Below, in pieces: positions 8,217-15,091 of a stretch of DNA of 35,934 bases (position 1 is its first letter; each line of letters opens with the position of its first letter). A model generated the notes under the pieces. That model was not told the origin of the DNA. It saw only the letters and a list, made by a program, of their open reading frames with translations, and did not search any database. Source of the stretch: Desulfobulbaceae bacterium (GTDB taxonomy: Bacteria; Desulfobacterota; Desulfobulbia; Desulfobulbales; Desulfobulbaceae); the NCBI GenBank assembly GCA_023544645.1, contig JAMJFO010000038.1, forward strand, positions 1-35,934, read 5' to 3'. The translations under genes and the position numbers were made by a program.

Positions 8217-8232
8217 AGCAAATACAATACCA
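8217..8232 (-). promoter_or_regulatory. Sigma54 promoter of pilA-N
   Basis: Minus strand: TGGTATTGTATTTGCT, with the invariant GG and GC ten bases apart and a full TTGCT -12 box (consensus TGGCACG-N4-TTGCW). It is the only GG-N10-GC in the 200 bases upstream of the pilin start. The expected transcript starts near 8206, about 47 bases before the ATG. pilA is sigma54-dependent in Pseudomonas and Geobacter. Confidence 0.72.
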
Positions 8233-8321
8233 TTTTGCAAGAAAAGGAAAGAAAAAAAGATCATCCAAGGAAAACATAACGTTACCCTGTGTTGCACTGA
8301 TTGGACATGGTCACCGGATTT

Positions 8322-8385
8322 TGTCAGCCTCTGTCAATGCTGACAATTTTTGTCATGTAATCAAGAAGAGTGACTTTTATTGTCA
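8322..8385 (-). promoter_or_regulatory. Helically phased TGTCA array, candidate PilR enhancer
   Basis: TGTCA at 8322, 8332, 8351 and 8381, TGACA at 8341 and TGAC at 8371. Steps are about 10 or 20 bases, so the sites lie on one face of the helix, roughly 115-180 bases upstream of the predicted pilA start. From memory, Pseudomonas PilR recognises (C/G)TGTC elements. Orientation is mixed. Binding is an inference. Confidence 0.55.
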
Positions 8386-8417
8386 CCGGCTGCGCCGGGG
8401 TGTGGGGTGCGGGGTTG

Positions 8418-8707
8418 AAGAAATTTAGAATTATGAATGCAGAATGCAGAAGGACCATGCCTGAAGGGTGAGTTTAAAGTTATCATCAGTTTGCAGTTTG
8501 CAGTTTGCAGTTTGGAGTTTCCATCCTTTTGGCTAAGGTGCACAGCTTAGCTGTGAGTTGGCAGTCGTCAGTTTTCAGTTTTCAGTTTAGAGTTTCCAGC
8601 TTTTGGCTGTCAGATGACAGATGACAGAAGTCGCGATGCCCGTGGCAGCTGTCATCTCGAATGCATGTGAGAGATCTTTCCCTGTACGCATTAAGATATC
8701 TCCCGGA
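8418..8707 (-). repeat. Mosaic AACTG-family repeat, copy 1 (inverted relative to the copy at 24467-24727)
   Basis: The region 8418-8487 (ending near a CAGTTTG 7-bp periodic tract at 8487-8518), the hairpin around AGCTTTTGGCT, and the segment with GTCAGATGACAGATGACAG to GAGATCTTTCCCTGTACG all recur in reverse complement at 24467-24727. The element fills most of the gap between the pilA control region and the sensor kinase. No coding capacity is apparent. Confidence 0.85.
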
Positions 8708-8931
8708 GTTTATGCCCTGAAGAGGGTAGTCGACATGATAAAAATACGCCAAATCAGCCTTTTACAAACTATAAAAATTTTGCGGCTGAGGATTGTTTGT
8801 TATCAAAAAACCAAAAAATTCCGGTTATTTTTTTCATAAAACATGTCCTTCCATGTTCATATGGCATGGCATATGATACCATTAACCAATAATTATGGAG
8901 ATCTCCATGCGGTTTGTTGTTGAATAAATAC

Positions 8932-10428
8932 ATGCACGGATTAAAAATTCACATATCCCTTACCTTTGCCCTGCTGCTCGCTTCGGGCATGCTGCTGACC
9001 AATGGCATTATCACGGTCCTCTGGCAGCACTCACTGGTCAATGGCGTCATTGAAAACAACACCGCGTTTCTTGAGGCTGTTGCCAAAAACAGTGATGGTA
9101 AGACCGGAGGTATTCTCCGGTTTTTCGCCCCCATGCGCGAGCAAACCCCGGGACTCTGCGCGGCGGTTCTGCTGGACGGAGTGTGGCAGACAACCCCTGA
9201 TTCATCGTGCAGCCCGCCGGCTAAACTTCGCATGGTCGCGGAGCAGGCCAAGACCGAGGGAAGAACCGCGACATCGACCACCGGAAACGCCCTCGGGTTC
9301 CTTTTTTTACAGCAGGAATATATATATATGGCAGTCCCTTTTCCTGCCGTCCCCGGTTCCTCCGGGGCCATAAGCCTGTCCTACCCGCTGCGGCCCATCT
9401 GGCAGGTCCTGCGGCAGGACCAGAAAATAATTCTTGTCTATATCCTGATCAATACCCTGGTACTCTCGGTTATCGGGTTTTTCCGCCTTGCCTCAATTAT
9501 CCTCCGTCCCATTGACAGGCTTGTGCAGGGAACATCCAGCTATCGGGGCGAAAATCATCCAGCCCTTGTTGCCGAAGGGGAAGGAAGCGAGTTCCGCAGG
9601 CTTTCTTCCGCCATAAACGGGATGGTCCGGCGAATCGACGAAGACAAGATCAACCTGCAGGAAACCATTCACTCCCTCAAGCAGGCCAATGAAACAATTC
9701 AGGCAACCCAGCAGGAAATGATTCGAGCCGAGAAACTTGCCTCCGTGGGACGGTTGTCCGCCGGCCTGGCCCATGAAATAGGGAATCCCCTCGGAATCGT
9801 CCTTGGCTACCTGGGACTGTTAAAAGAGGATGCCATATCGCCGGAGGAAAAGGCTGATTACATACAGCGGTCGGAACAGGAGCTCAACCGGATCAACATG
9901 CTGGTGCGGCAGCTTCTCGATTTTTCCAGGCCCCTGCCCGCGACCAACGAACCGGTGCATATCCACAGCCTGCTCCTGGATATCCAGCACATGCTGCAGG
10001 CCCAGAAGAAAAACAAGGAGATTGCGTTTGAGACCGCAATAACGGCCGAACATGATATCGTGCAGGGCGGAGCCGAAACCCTGCGCCAAGCGTTTCTCAA
10101 TTTTTTCCTCAATGCAATCGATGCTATTCATGAGACAAACCATCCCGAACAGGGTAAAATCAGTATTGCAAGCAGAAACACGCGGGACAACTCGGGAAGA
10201 ACGATGCTCCAGGTAATAATCTCGGACAACGGGTCCGGCATATCTCCGGATCATCTGAAAAATATTTTTGATCCCTTTTTCACCACCAAGGACCCGGGCA
10301 AGGGCACCGGTCTCGGCCTTGCGGTTTCGCATACCATTATCGAGAATTGCGGCGGCGTTGTCCATGCCCGGAGCGATGGGAACAAGGGCACATCAATCAT
10401 TGTCGAGCTGCCGATTATGGATAAATAG
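8932..10428 (+). CDS. Membrane sensor histidine kinase, PilS position
   Basis: 498 residues from the ATG at 8932; an in-frame TTG 18 bases upstream is an alternative. A membrane helix (about residues 8-30), a periplasmic loop of about 120 residues, a second helix (about 164-188), a HAMP-like linker and a coiled coil ([20 protein letters not shown]) lead to the kinase core. The phosphorylated histidine is about H281 in AHEIGNPLG, the N box is FLNAIDAI, and the ATP lid motifs are DNGSGIS and [11 protein letters not shown]. This is an NtrB-class kinase, the usual partner of a sigma54 activator. Pseudomonas PilS has six membrane segments; this one has two and a periplasmic sensor, so the signal is likely extracytoplasmic. 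The PilS role is inferred from position. Confidence 0.85.
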   Translation: MHGLKIHISLTFALLLASGMLLTNGIITVLWQHSLVNGVIENNTAFLEAVAKNSDGKTGGILRFFAPMREQTPGLCAAVLLDGVWQTTPDSSCSPPAKLRMVAEQAKTEGRTATSTTGNALGFLFLQQEYIYMAVPFPAVPGSSGAISLSYPLRPIWQVLRQDQKIILVYILINTLVLSVIGFFRLASIILRPIDRLVQGTSSYRGENHPALVAEGEGSEFRRLSSAINGMVRRIDEDKINLQETIHSLKQANETIQATQQEMIRAEKLASVGRLSAGLAHEIGNPLGIVLGYLGLLKEDAISPEEKADYIQRSEQELNRINMLVRQLLDFSRPLPATNEPVHIHSLLLDIQHMLQAQKKNKEIAFETAITAEHDIVQGGAETLRQAFLNFFLNAIDAIHETNHPEQGKISIASRNTRDNSGRTMLQVIISDNGSGISPDHLKNIFDPFFTTKDPGKGTGLGLAVSHTIIENCGGVVHARSDGNKGTSIIVELPIMDK

Positions 10429-10453
10429 ATCAACTTTTTGAGTTGATCTATTT
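10423..10453. terminator. Perfect 13-bp hairpin across the kinase stop codon
   Basis: AAATAGATCAACT (10423-10435) and AGTTGATCTATTT (10441-10453) with a TTTTG loop. The TAG stop lies in the first arm. There is no U-tract, so it may stabilise the mRNA 3' end or slow transcription before the repeat-filled gap. Confidence 0.55.
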
Positions 10454-10494
10454 GCCTGAAATCATGAAGTATTTATATATTAATTATGGTGGAA

Positions 10495-10637
10495 TAGGCT
10501 GTTAGCGGTTAAGGCTATAGGCTTTTAGGGGCGGTTTTCGCAAGTAGCCTCATAGTCTTCAGCCTACAGCCTGATCAATATGCGGGTTGAATACTCTTAC
10601 ATTCTTTTTCTTTACAGTTACAGTAAGTTAACATAAG
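10495..10637 (+). repeat. GGCTGTTAG-family repeat, copy 1
   Basis: Direct repeat of 34515-34639. Shared landmarks, in order, are TAGGCTGTTAGC, GTTAAGGCT, AGGGGCGGTTTTCGCAAG, AGTCTTCAGCCTACAGCCTGA, GAGTTGAATAC or GGTTGAATAC, and TACAGTAAGTTAACATAAG. The two ends form an inverted repeat (AGGCTxTAGGC with GCCTACAGCCT). Both copies lie shortly upstream of a gene start. No ORF. Confidence 0.85.
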
Positions 10638-10704
10638 TAAAAAAAATGAATAAATAATAAATCCGACAGCCGGCAGCCAACGTCATTAACTTAATCCACC
10701 ATGC

Positions 10705-10784
10705 AATCCCCTCACCCCGACCCTCTCCCCAAAGGGGCGAGGGAGAAAATCCCCTCTCCCGGGGGAGAGGGTTAGGGTGAGGGC
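10705..10784. repeat. REP-like GC-rich palindrome
   Basis: CTCACCCCGACCCTCTCCCC and, about 30 bases on, GGGGGAGAGGGTTAGGGTGAGGG form a long imperfect hairpin with an inner CCCTCTCCC/GGGCGAGGG pair. This CCCTCACCCTAACCCTCTCCC sequence is a widespread dispersed intergenic repeat in many bacterial genomes. It lies about 75 bases before the response regulator. Confidence 0.8.
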
Positions 10785-10856
10785 AAAAAAATCCTTAAGT
10801 AATGACATTGAATCAGCAGCTACAAATCCAATATCCAAAAAAACCCGCAACCCGCT

Positions 10857-12233
10857 ATGAATGAAAACCAACGCATCCTGGTCATTGATGACGAAAAAAA
10901 CATGCGCCACATGCTGCAGGCCCTGCTCAACAAGGAGGGATACCGTGTTGACACTGCAGCAGACGGCCGGGAAGCGCTCGGCGCCATTAAAAAACATGTG
11001 TATACCTATATTCTTTGCGACATCAAGATGCCCGGAATGGACGGCCTTGCCTTCCTTGATGCGGCCAGGGGTCGGCTGGACCACACCACGGTCATCATGA
11101 TGTCCGCCTACGCCAGCATTGACACCGCCCTGCGGGCTATGAAGGCCGGCGCCTACGACTTCATCACCAAGCCTTTTAAAAGCGATGAAGTACTGCTCAC
11201 CCTGAAAAAAGCCGGGGAGCGGGAACAGCTGCGCCGGGAAAATGAAATGCTCCGGCAGCAGGTTCAGCACCTTGAGCAGCGATCCGGGTTCGGCCAGCTG
11301 GTCACCGGCAATGAGCGGATGCAGGCCCTGCTTGCCCTGGCCGAAAAAGTGGCGCCATACAATACAACCGTTCTCATCACCGGTGAATCCGGCACCGGGA
11401 AGGAACTGGTGGCCCGGGGCATCCACGAAAAAAGCAACCGGGCCGACAAACCCTTTGTCGCCGTCAATTGCAGCGCCATTCCGGAACACCTCATGGAGAG
11501 TGAATTTTTCGGCTATGTCAAAGGAGCGTTCACCGGGGCGGATCGCGACCGAAACGGGCTATTCGCCAATGCCGGCGGCGGCACCCTGTTTCTGGATGAA
11601 GTCGGCGAGCTGCCTGTCGCCTTGCAGGTCAAACTGCTGCGGGTGCTGCAGGAAAATGAAATCAGGCCCGTGGGAAGCGGCAAAACAGAGAAAATCGATG
11701 TGCGCCTTGTGGCCGCAACCGCCAGAGACCTGGAGGAGGACGTCCACCAGGGCCTTTTCCGGGACGACCTGTTTTTCCGGCTCAACGTTGTCCATCTGGA
11801 CATTCCGCCCCTGCGCTGCCGCAAGGATGACATTCCCCTGCTCTGCGCCCACTTCCTGAAAAAAATGACCGGCAAGATGGAACACACCGTTCAGGGCATC
11901 ACCCCGGCGGCCCTGTCCCTGCTGATGCAGCATGACTGGCCGGGAAACGTCCGCGAACTGGAAAACGTCATGGAGCACGCAACAATCTTTGCCGACAAAA
12001 ACATTATCCTGCCGGAGAACCTGCCGGAAAATTTCGGGACCAGGAACAATGATCGGCGCCTGGACGATTTTTTCCACGGCTTTTCGCTGAAATCGGCCCG
12101 GAAGGCCATGGAAAAAGGACTTATCAGGCGGGCGCTGGAATCAACAGGCGGCAACAAGAGCGGCGCTGCCAGGCTCCTTGAAATAAGCTATCCGTCGCTG
12201 CTCAGCAAAATCAAAGAGTATAAAATATTGTAA
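10857..12233 (+). CDS. pilR: Sigma54-dependent response regulator, PilR/NtrC class
   Basis: 458 residues, complete. The receiver domain (1-120) has the acidic pocket D11/D12, phosphoacceptor D55 in LCDIKMPGMDG and the switch lysine in ITKPF. The AAA+ domain (about 145-385) has Walker A GESGTGKE (about 176), the sigma54-contacting loop GAFTGA (about 222), Walker B GGGTLFLDEVGELP and the R-finger region LFFRLNVV. A Fis-type helix-turn-helix ends the protein (GNKSGAARLLEISYPSLLSKIK). It therefore activates sigma54 promoters, and two such promoters lie in this window, before pilA-N and before the minor-pilin operon. The name PilR is inferred from this context. The ATG has no visible Shine-Dalgarno. 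Confidence 0.85.
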   Translation: MNENQRILVIDDEKNMRHMLQALLNKEGYRVDTAADGREALGAIKKHVYTYILCDIKMPGMDGLAFLDAARGRLDHTTVIMMSAYASIDTALRAMKAGAYDFITKPFKSDEVLLTLKKAGEREQLRRENEMLRQQVQHLEQRSGFGQLVTGNERMQALLALAEKVAPYNTTVLITGESGTGKELVARGIHEKSNRADKPFVAVNCSAIPEHLMESEFFGYVKGAFTGADRDRNGLFANAGGGTLFLDEVGELPVALQVKLLRVLQENEIRPVGSGKTEKIDVRLVAATARDLEEDVHQGLFRDDLFFRLNVVHLDIPPLRCRKDDIPLLCAHFLKKMTGKMEHTVQGITPAALSLLMQHDWPGNVRELENVMEHATIFADKNIILPENLPENFGTRNNDRRLDDFFHGFSLKSARKAMEKGLIRRALESTGGNKSGAARLLEISYPSLLSKIKEYKIL

Positions 12234-12235
12234 CT

Positions 12236-12336
12236 ATCCAGCAGCACCCCATCTTGCGGCGATCGGGCCGGCTCACGTACCCGATGTACGCTTCGCCGCC
12301 CCGCTTACCGCAACCTGGGGCACTGCTGAACAGTTA
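12236..12336. repeat. Long palindromic repeat after the response regulator
   Basis: Outer arms: GTAACTATCCAGCAG followed by CACCCCATCTTGCGG (12230-12259), mirrored by CCGCAACCTGGGG and CACTGCTGAACAGTTAC (12308-12337). Inner pairs are GCGGCGA/TCGCCGC and CGTAC-ccgat-GTACG. It may serve as a terminator for pilR. The GTACG-loop style recurs in many Desulfobacterota intergenic repeats. Confidence 0.75.
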
Positions 12337-12524
12337 CGGCTTGGGGGTTTGTGTCATTTCCGGCATTAAACTGGATAGCTATAAAATATTTTAATAGCCC
12401 CCTGGCAAACTATAAAAAAAATTAACAAGCGCCCTGTTCTTTTTTTCTTGCCATGGACAAATCATCTCGCATAATATATCGATATAACAAAAAGTTGCGC
12501 GCATCCAACACTTCAGCTCTTATC

Positions 12525-12540
12525 TGGTACGGAAATTGCT
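12525..12540 (+). promoter_or_regulatory. Sigma54 promoter of the minor-pilin operon
   Basis: TGGTACGGAAATTGCT matches TGGCACG-N4-TTGCW with a single mismatch; GG and GC are ten bases apart. The predicted start is near 12552, about 54 bases before the fimT-like ATG. It shares TGG-T-A and TTGCT with the pilA-N promoter, so the regulator encoded just upstream is the likely activator. Confidence 0.8.
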
Positions 12541-12605
12541 GAAAAATACATACAACTGCAGGGGATCGACCATCAGGAACCACGACTTATGATCAAGCCA
12601 CGACA

Positions 12606-13208
12606 ATGCTGAAACTCAAGACATCATTCTCGAACCGCCCGGGAATCTCTGACAGATACAATGGTCATGGATTCACACTCATGGAAGTAATAATTGTCAT
12701 GGCGATCATCGGCATCATGTCCGCCGTGGCGATTCCCAGTTTTCTTCACTGGCTGCCCAATATACGTCTGAAAAGCGCTGCCCGGGACATGTATTCCACC
12801 ATACAGAAGGCAAAGCTGGGGGCCATCAAGGAAAATCGGGATTGGGCCGTTATTTTTGATCCAGGAGACAACTCATATGCAATCTGCGATGATTCAGGGG
12901 ATGACGACTGGACCACTAATATAGGCAACAACTGCTTTGAATCAGTAAGCCTTTCAAGTTACCAGAGCGGTGTTACCTATGGCCACGGAAATGTTCCCGC
13001 CGGACAAAGCGCAACAACTCCTCCGGCGGCATTTCCCGGAGACGATGTGAACTACACCAACAATACGGTGGTCTTTAATTCACGAGGCACGGGAAGCGCC
13101 GGATACGTCTACCTGGAAAACGAGAGACAGGAAACAGCATTTGCCGTGGGCACAACGACCAGCGGCACGGTCAAACTTTTACGGTGGCAGGGGGGGGCGT
13201 GGCAATAA
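12606..13208 (+). CDS. GspH/FimT-type minor pseudopilin
   Basis: 200 residues. A 22-residue leader ends NGHG before FTLMEVIIVMAIIGIMSAVAIPSF, with Glu5 and the hydrophobic assembly helix. The soluble part has the GspH/FimT landmarks: RLKSAARDMYSTIQKAKLGAIKENR, then VFNSRGTGSAGYVYLEN. In type IVa pili FimU/FimT and PilV, W, X form a tip complex with PilY1 that primes assembly. First gene of the operon, 65 bases after a sigma54 promoter; the next ATG follows its stop by one base. It contains an Asp-rich loop (DDSGDDDW). Confidence 0.88.
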   Translation: MLKLKTSFSNRPGISDRYNGHGFTLMEVIIVMAIIGIMSAVAIPSFLHWLPNIRLKSAARDMYSTIQKAKLGAIKENRDWAVIFDPGDNSYAICDDSGDDDWTTNIGNNCFESVSLSSYQSGVTYGHGNVPAGQSATTPPAAFPGDDVNYTNNTVVFNSRGTGSAGYVYLENERQETAFAVGTTTSGTVKLLRWQGGAWQ

Positions 13209-13209
13209 A

Positions 13210-13911
13210 ATGACAACAACGACGAAACACTGCCGCGAATACGGCTTCACTCTGGTTGAAGTCATGATCACCATGGTGATCAGCGCTATTATCCTGGCGG
13301 CGATCTACTCTGCCTATAAATTCCAGCGGGACACTTTTGAGGCGCAGAACCAGGTTACCGAAATGCAGCAGAACATCCGCAACGCCATGTGGATCATGGT
13401 CAAGGAATTTCGCATGGCCGGCTACGACCCCACCCAGAAGGCAAGCCCCGAAATCGCGGAGGCCAAACAGCACCGCCTGCGGTTTACCATGGATATCACC
13501 AACACCGCGGGCACAGGAGATCCCGACGGTGACCTTGACGGACCCAACGAAGACGTGACCTTTGGTTTTTCCGACACAAACGATCCCGACAAGGACGGCC
13601 TCATCGCAGGATCCGGCGCGGCATCGCTCGGCCCGAATACCGGCGGCGGTTTCCAGCCCATAGCCGAGAACATCAGCGCCATTGAATTCAACTATATCCT
13701 GGAGGACGGCACCCCGGTCCTCAATCCCACCGGCTTTGAAATTTCCAAGATCCGGGCGGTTGAAATTACGGTCCTGGCCCGGGCCCACCTGCCTGACCGC
13801 AAATTCAACAATACCATGACCTATACAACACCCGGCGGACAGAACTGGGCTTTTAACGATAATTACCGGCGCCTGCTCATGACCACCACCGTGCAGGGAC
13901 GAAATCTTTGA
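13210..13911 (+). CDS. pilW: PilW-like minor pilin
   Basis: 233 residues from the ATG at 13210, chosen because it follows a G-run and gives a 12-residue leader ending REYG before FTLVEVMITMVISAIILAAI. The next segment, QVTEMQQNIRNAMWIMVKEFRMAGYDPT, is the PilW/GspJ helix seen across the family. The central part carries an Asp-rich loop (DPDGDLDGPNED, DTNDPDKDG), a possible calcium site. It belongs to the pilus tip complex. The name is inferred from order and helix pattern. Confidence 0.8.
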   Translation: MTTTTKHCREYGFTLVEVMITMVISAIILAAIYSAYKFQRDTFEAQNQVTEMQQNIRNAMWIMVKEFRMAGYDPTQKASPEIAEAKQHRLRFTMDITNTAGTGDPDGDLDGPNEDVTFGFSDTNDPDKDGLIAGSGAASLGPNTGGGFQPIAENISAIEFNYILEDGTPVLNPTGFEISKIRAVEITVLARAHLPDRKFNNTMTYTTPGGQNWAFNDNYRRLLMTTTVQGRNL

Positions 13912-13920
13912 GTATGACCC

Positions 13921-14325
13921 ATGAATGCAATGAATAACGAAAAAGGATTTTCGCTGATCGAGGCCCTGATGGCCACGGCCATCCTGTCAATCGGCATCAT
14001 CACCCTGATCACCATGCAGACCACCAGCGTCAAGGGCAATGCCAAGGCCAGGGGAATTACGACTGCGGCAACCTTGGCCCAGGACAAAATAGAAGAGTTA
14101 ATAAACACAGACTTTGATGGTATTGTTGATGGGAATGAACCATCAACAGACGGGCATTTCGATATAACCTGGACAATCAACCAGGATGTAATGCTGTCGG
14201 ATACAACTACCCCCGTACCATTGGGCAATCGCCCAGTAAAAGAAATACAGATCACTGTAACGAGGGACGATTTCGGCTTGCAAAGAGCGGTTTCTTTCAC
14301 ATATTACCGACAAAAAACTTACTGA
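13921..14325 (+). CDS. pilV: PilV-like minor pilin
   Basis: 134 residues. A short leader MNAMNNEKG precedes FSLIEALMATAILSIGIITLITMQTTSVKGN, the hallmark of PilV/GspI: FSLIEA-L-A and a downstream LAQDKIEEL helix (TTAATLAQDKIEELINTD). An in-frame ATG nine bases later is equally possible. It lies 9 bases after pilW and 13 before pilX. Role: minor subunit of the tip complex. Confidence 0.82.
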   Translation: MNAMNNEKGFSLIEALMATAILSIGIITLITMQTTSVKGNAKARGITTAATLAQDKIEELINTDFDGIVDGNEPSTDGHFDITWTINQDVMLSDTTTPVPLGNRPVKEIQITVTRDDFGLQRAVSFTYYRQKTY

Positions 14326-14338
14326 TAAGAGTTATCAG

Positions 14339-14980
14339 ATGACTTCACCTGACAAAATAGCAACAAAAGAACAGGGTTTCGTTCTTGTCACAGCCCTGCT
14401 GATCATGCTGGTCCTGACTATCATCGGCATTGCAGCAAATCGTAACACTTCAACAGAATTGCTTATTGCCGGCAATGACAGGACAGGCAAGGAGTCCTTT
14501 TACCAGGCGGACGGCGGTGTTGAAATAGGAGCCGAAACCCTGGAGCAGAGTTTAGCCTGCATCAAGGGCTTTCCTGTTGCAACATTTCCTGAGCCATTTA
14601 ATGCCGCCCCAAATGACCGAACCGGCGGCGCCCTTCTGGATAATTTTATTTACATCTCTCCCGACTCCCTTGATTTCTGGAAAAATTTCACCCCAACCAA
14701 CAAGCCCAGCGATACAGACAGGGACCTCGCCTTCCCCTGGAACTATCAGGGAAACGACCCCCACACGAATATCAACATCGCCGGCGACACCAAGATGACT
14801 ACCGGGGCGGCAATCCAGATGCTTGCCGGTTACGAAGGCAAAGGCAAAGGCATCAGCGCCGGCGGCACATATCTCGTTTACGACATCCTTTCGCAGCATC
14901 TTGGCAAAAATAACAGCGAGGCTGTAGTTTATCTCTTGTACAGACATATCATTGGCCAGGAAGGGAGCTGTTACTATTAA
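14339..14980 (+). CDS. pilX: PilX-like minor pilin
   Basis: 213 residues. The leader ends EQG before FVLVTALLIMLVLTIIGIAANRNTSTELLIAGNDR, the PilX N-terminal pattern. Position +5 is Thr, not Glu; lack of the +5 glutamate is known for the tip-most GspK/PilX-type pseudopilins. The following ESFYQADGGVEIGAETLEQ is also typical. The C-terminus holds a lone pair of cysteines (SLACIKG and the final GSCYY). It directly precedes pilY1, as in many pil operons. Confidence 0.8.
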   Translation: MTSPDKIATKEQGFVLVTALLIMLVLTIIGIAANRNTSTELLIAGNDRTGKESFYQADGGVEIGAETLEQSLACIKGFPVATFPEPFNAAPNDRTGGALLDNFIYISPDSLDFWKNFTPTNKPSDTDRDLAFPWNYQGNDPHTNINIAGDTKMTTGAAIQMLAGYEGKGKGISAGGTYLVYDILSQHLGKNNSEAVVYLLYRHIIGQEGSCYY

Positions 14981-15091
14981 ACTACTGAATATCATTTAGA
15001 TATTCTCTATCTTACTGAAATGCTATCACAACATAAACCGCACATGGGAAATCAACTTGAGCCTGTGCCGTTTTTCTGCGGAGGGAGTCAA

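Larger units (their letters stand above)
8187..8931. other. Divergent pilA / sensor kinase intergenic region
   Basis: 745 bases. It holds the pilA-N sigma54 promoter, the TGTCA array and a repeat element. From about 8720 on, A+T-rich DNA leads to the kinase. A six-codon frame (ATG at 8907, MRFVVE, stop) precedes the kinase start with TGGAG upstream; it may be a coupling leader or chance. Confidence 0.6.
10429..10856. other. Repeat-filled gap between kinase and response regulator
   Basis: 428 bases made up of the stop-codon hairpin, the GGCTGTTAG repeat and the REP-like palindrome, with no coding capacity I believe. No recognisable promoter or Shine-Dalgarno precedes the regulator's ATG. The two-component pair was probably adjacent once. 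Confidence 0.6.
12234..12605. other. Leader region of the minor-pilin operon
   Basis: 372 bases: the long palindrome, an A+T-rich stretch (12365-12500) with one TGTCA at 12352-12356, then the sigma54 promoter at 12525-12540 and about 65 bases of leader to the first pseudopilin. Nothing coding is seen. Confidence 0.6.

Noticed and set aside
10686-11489. 267-codon open frame opposite the response regulator, starting from the REP palindrome
   Set aside because: Runs through a clearly coding AAA+ domain; its tail is translated repeat.
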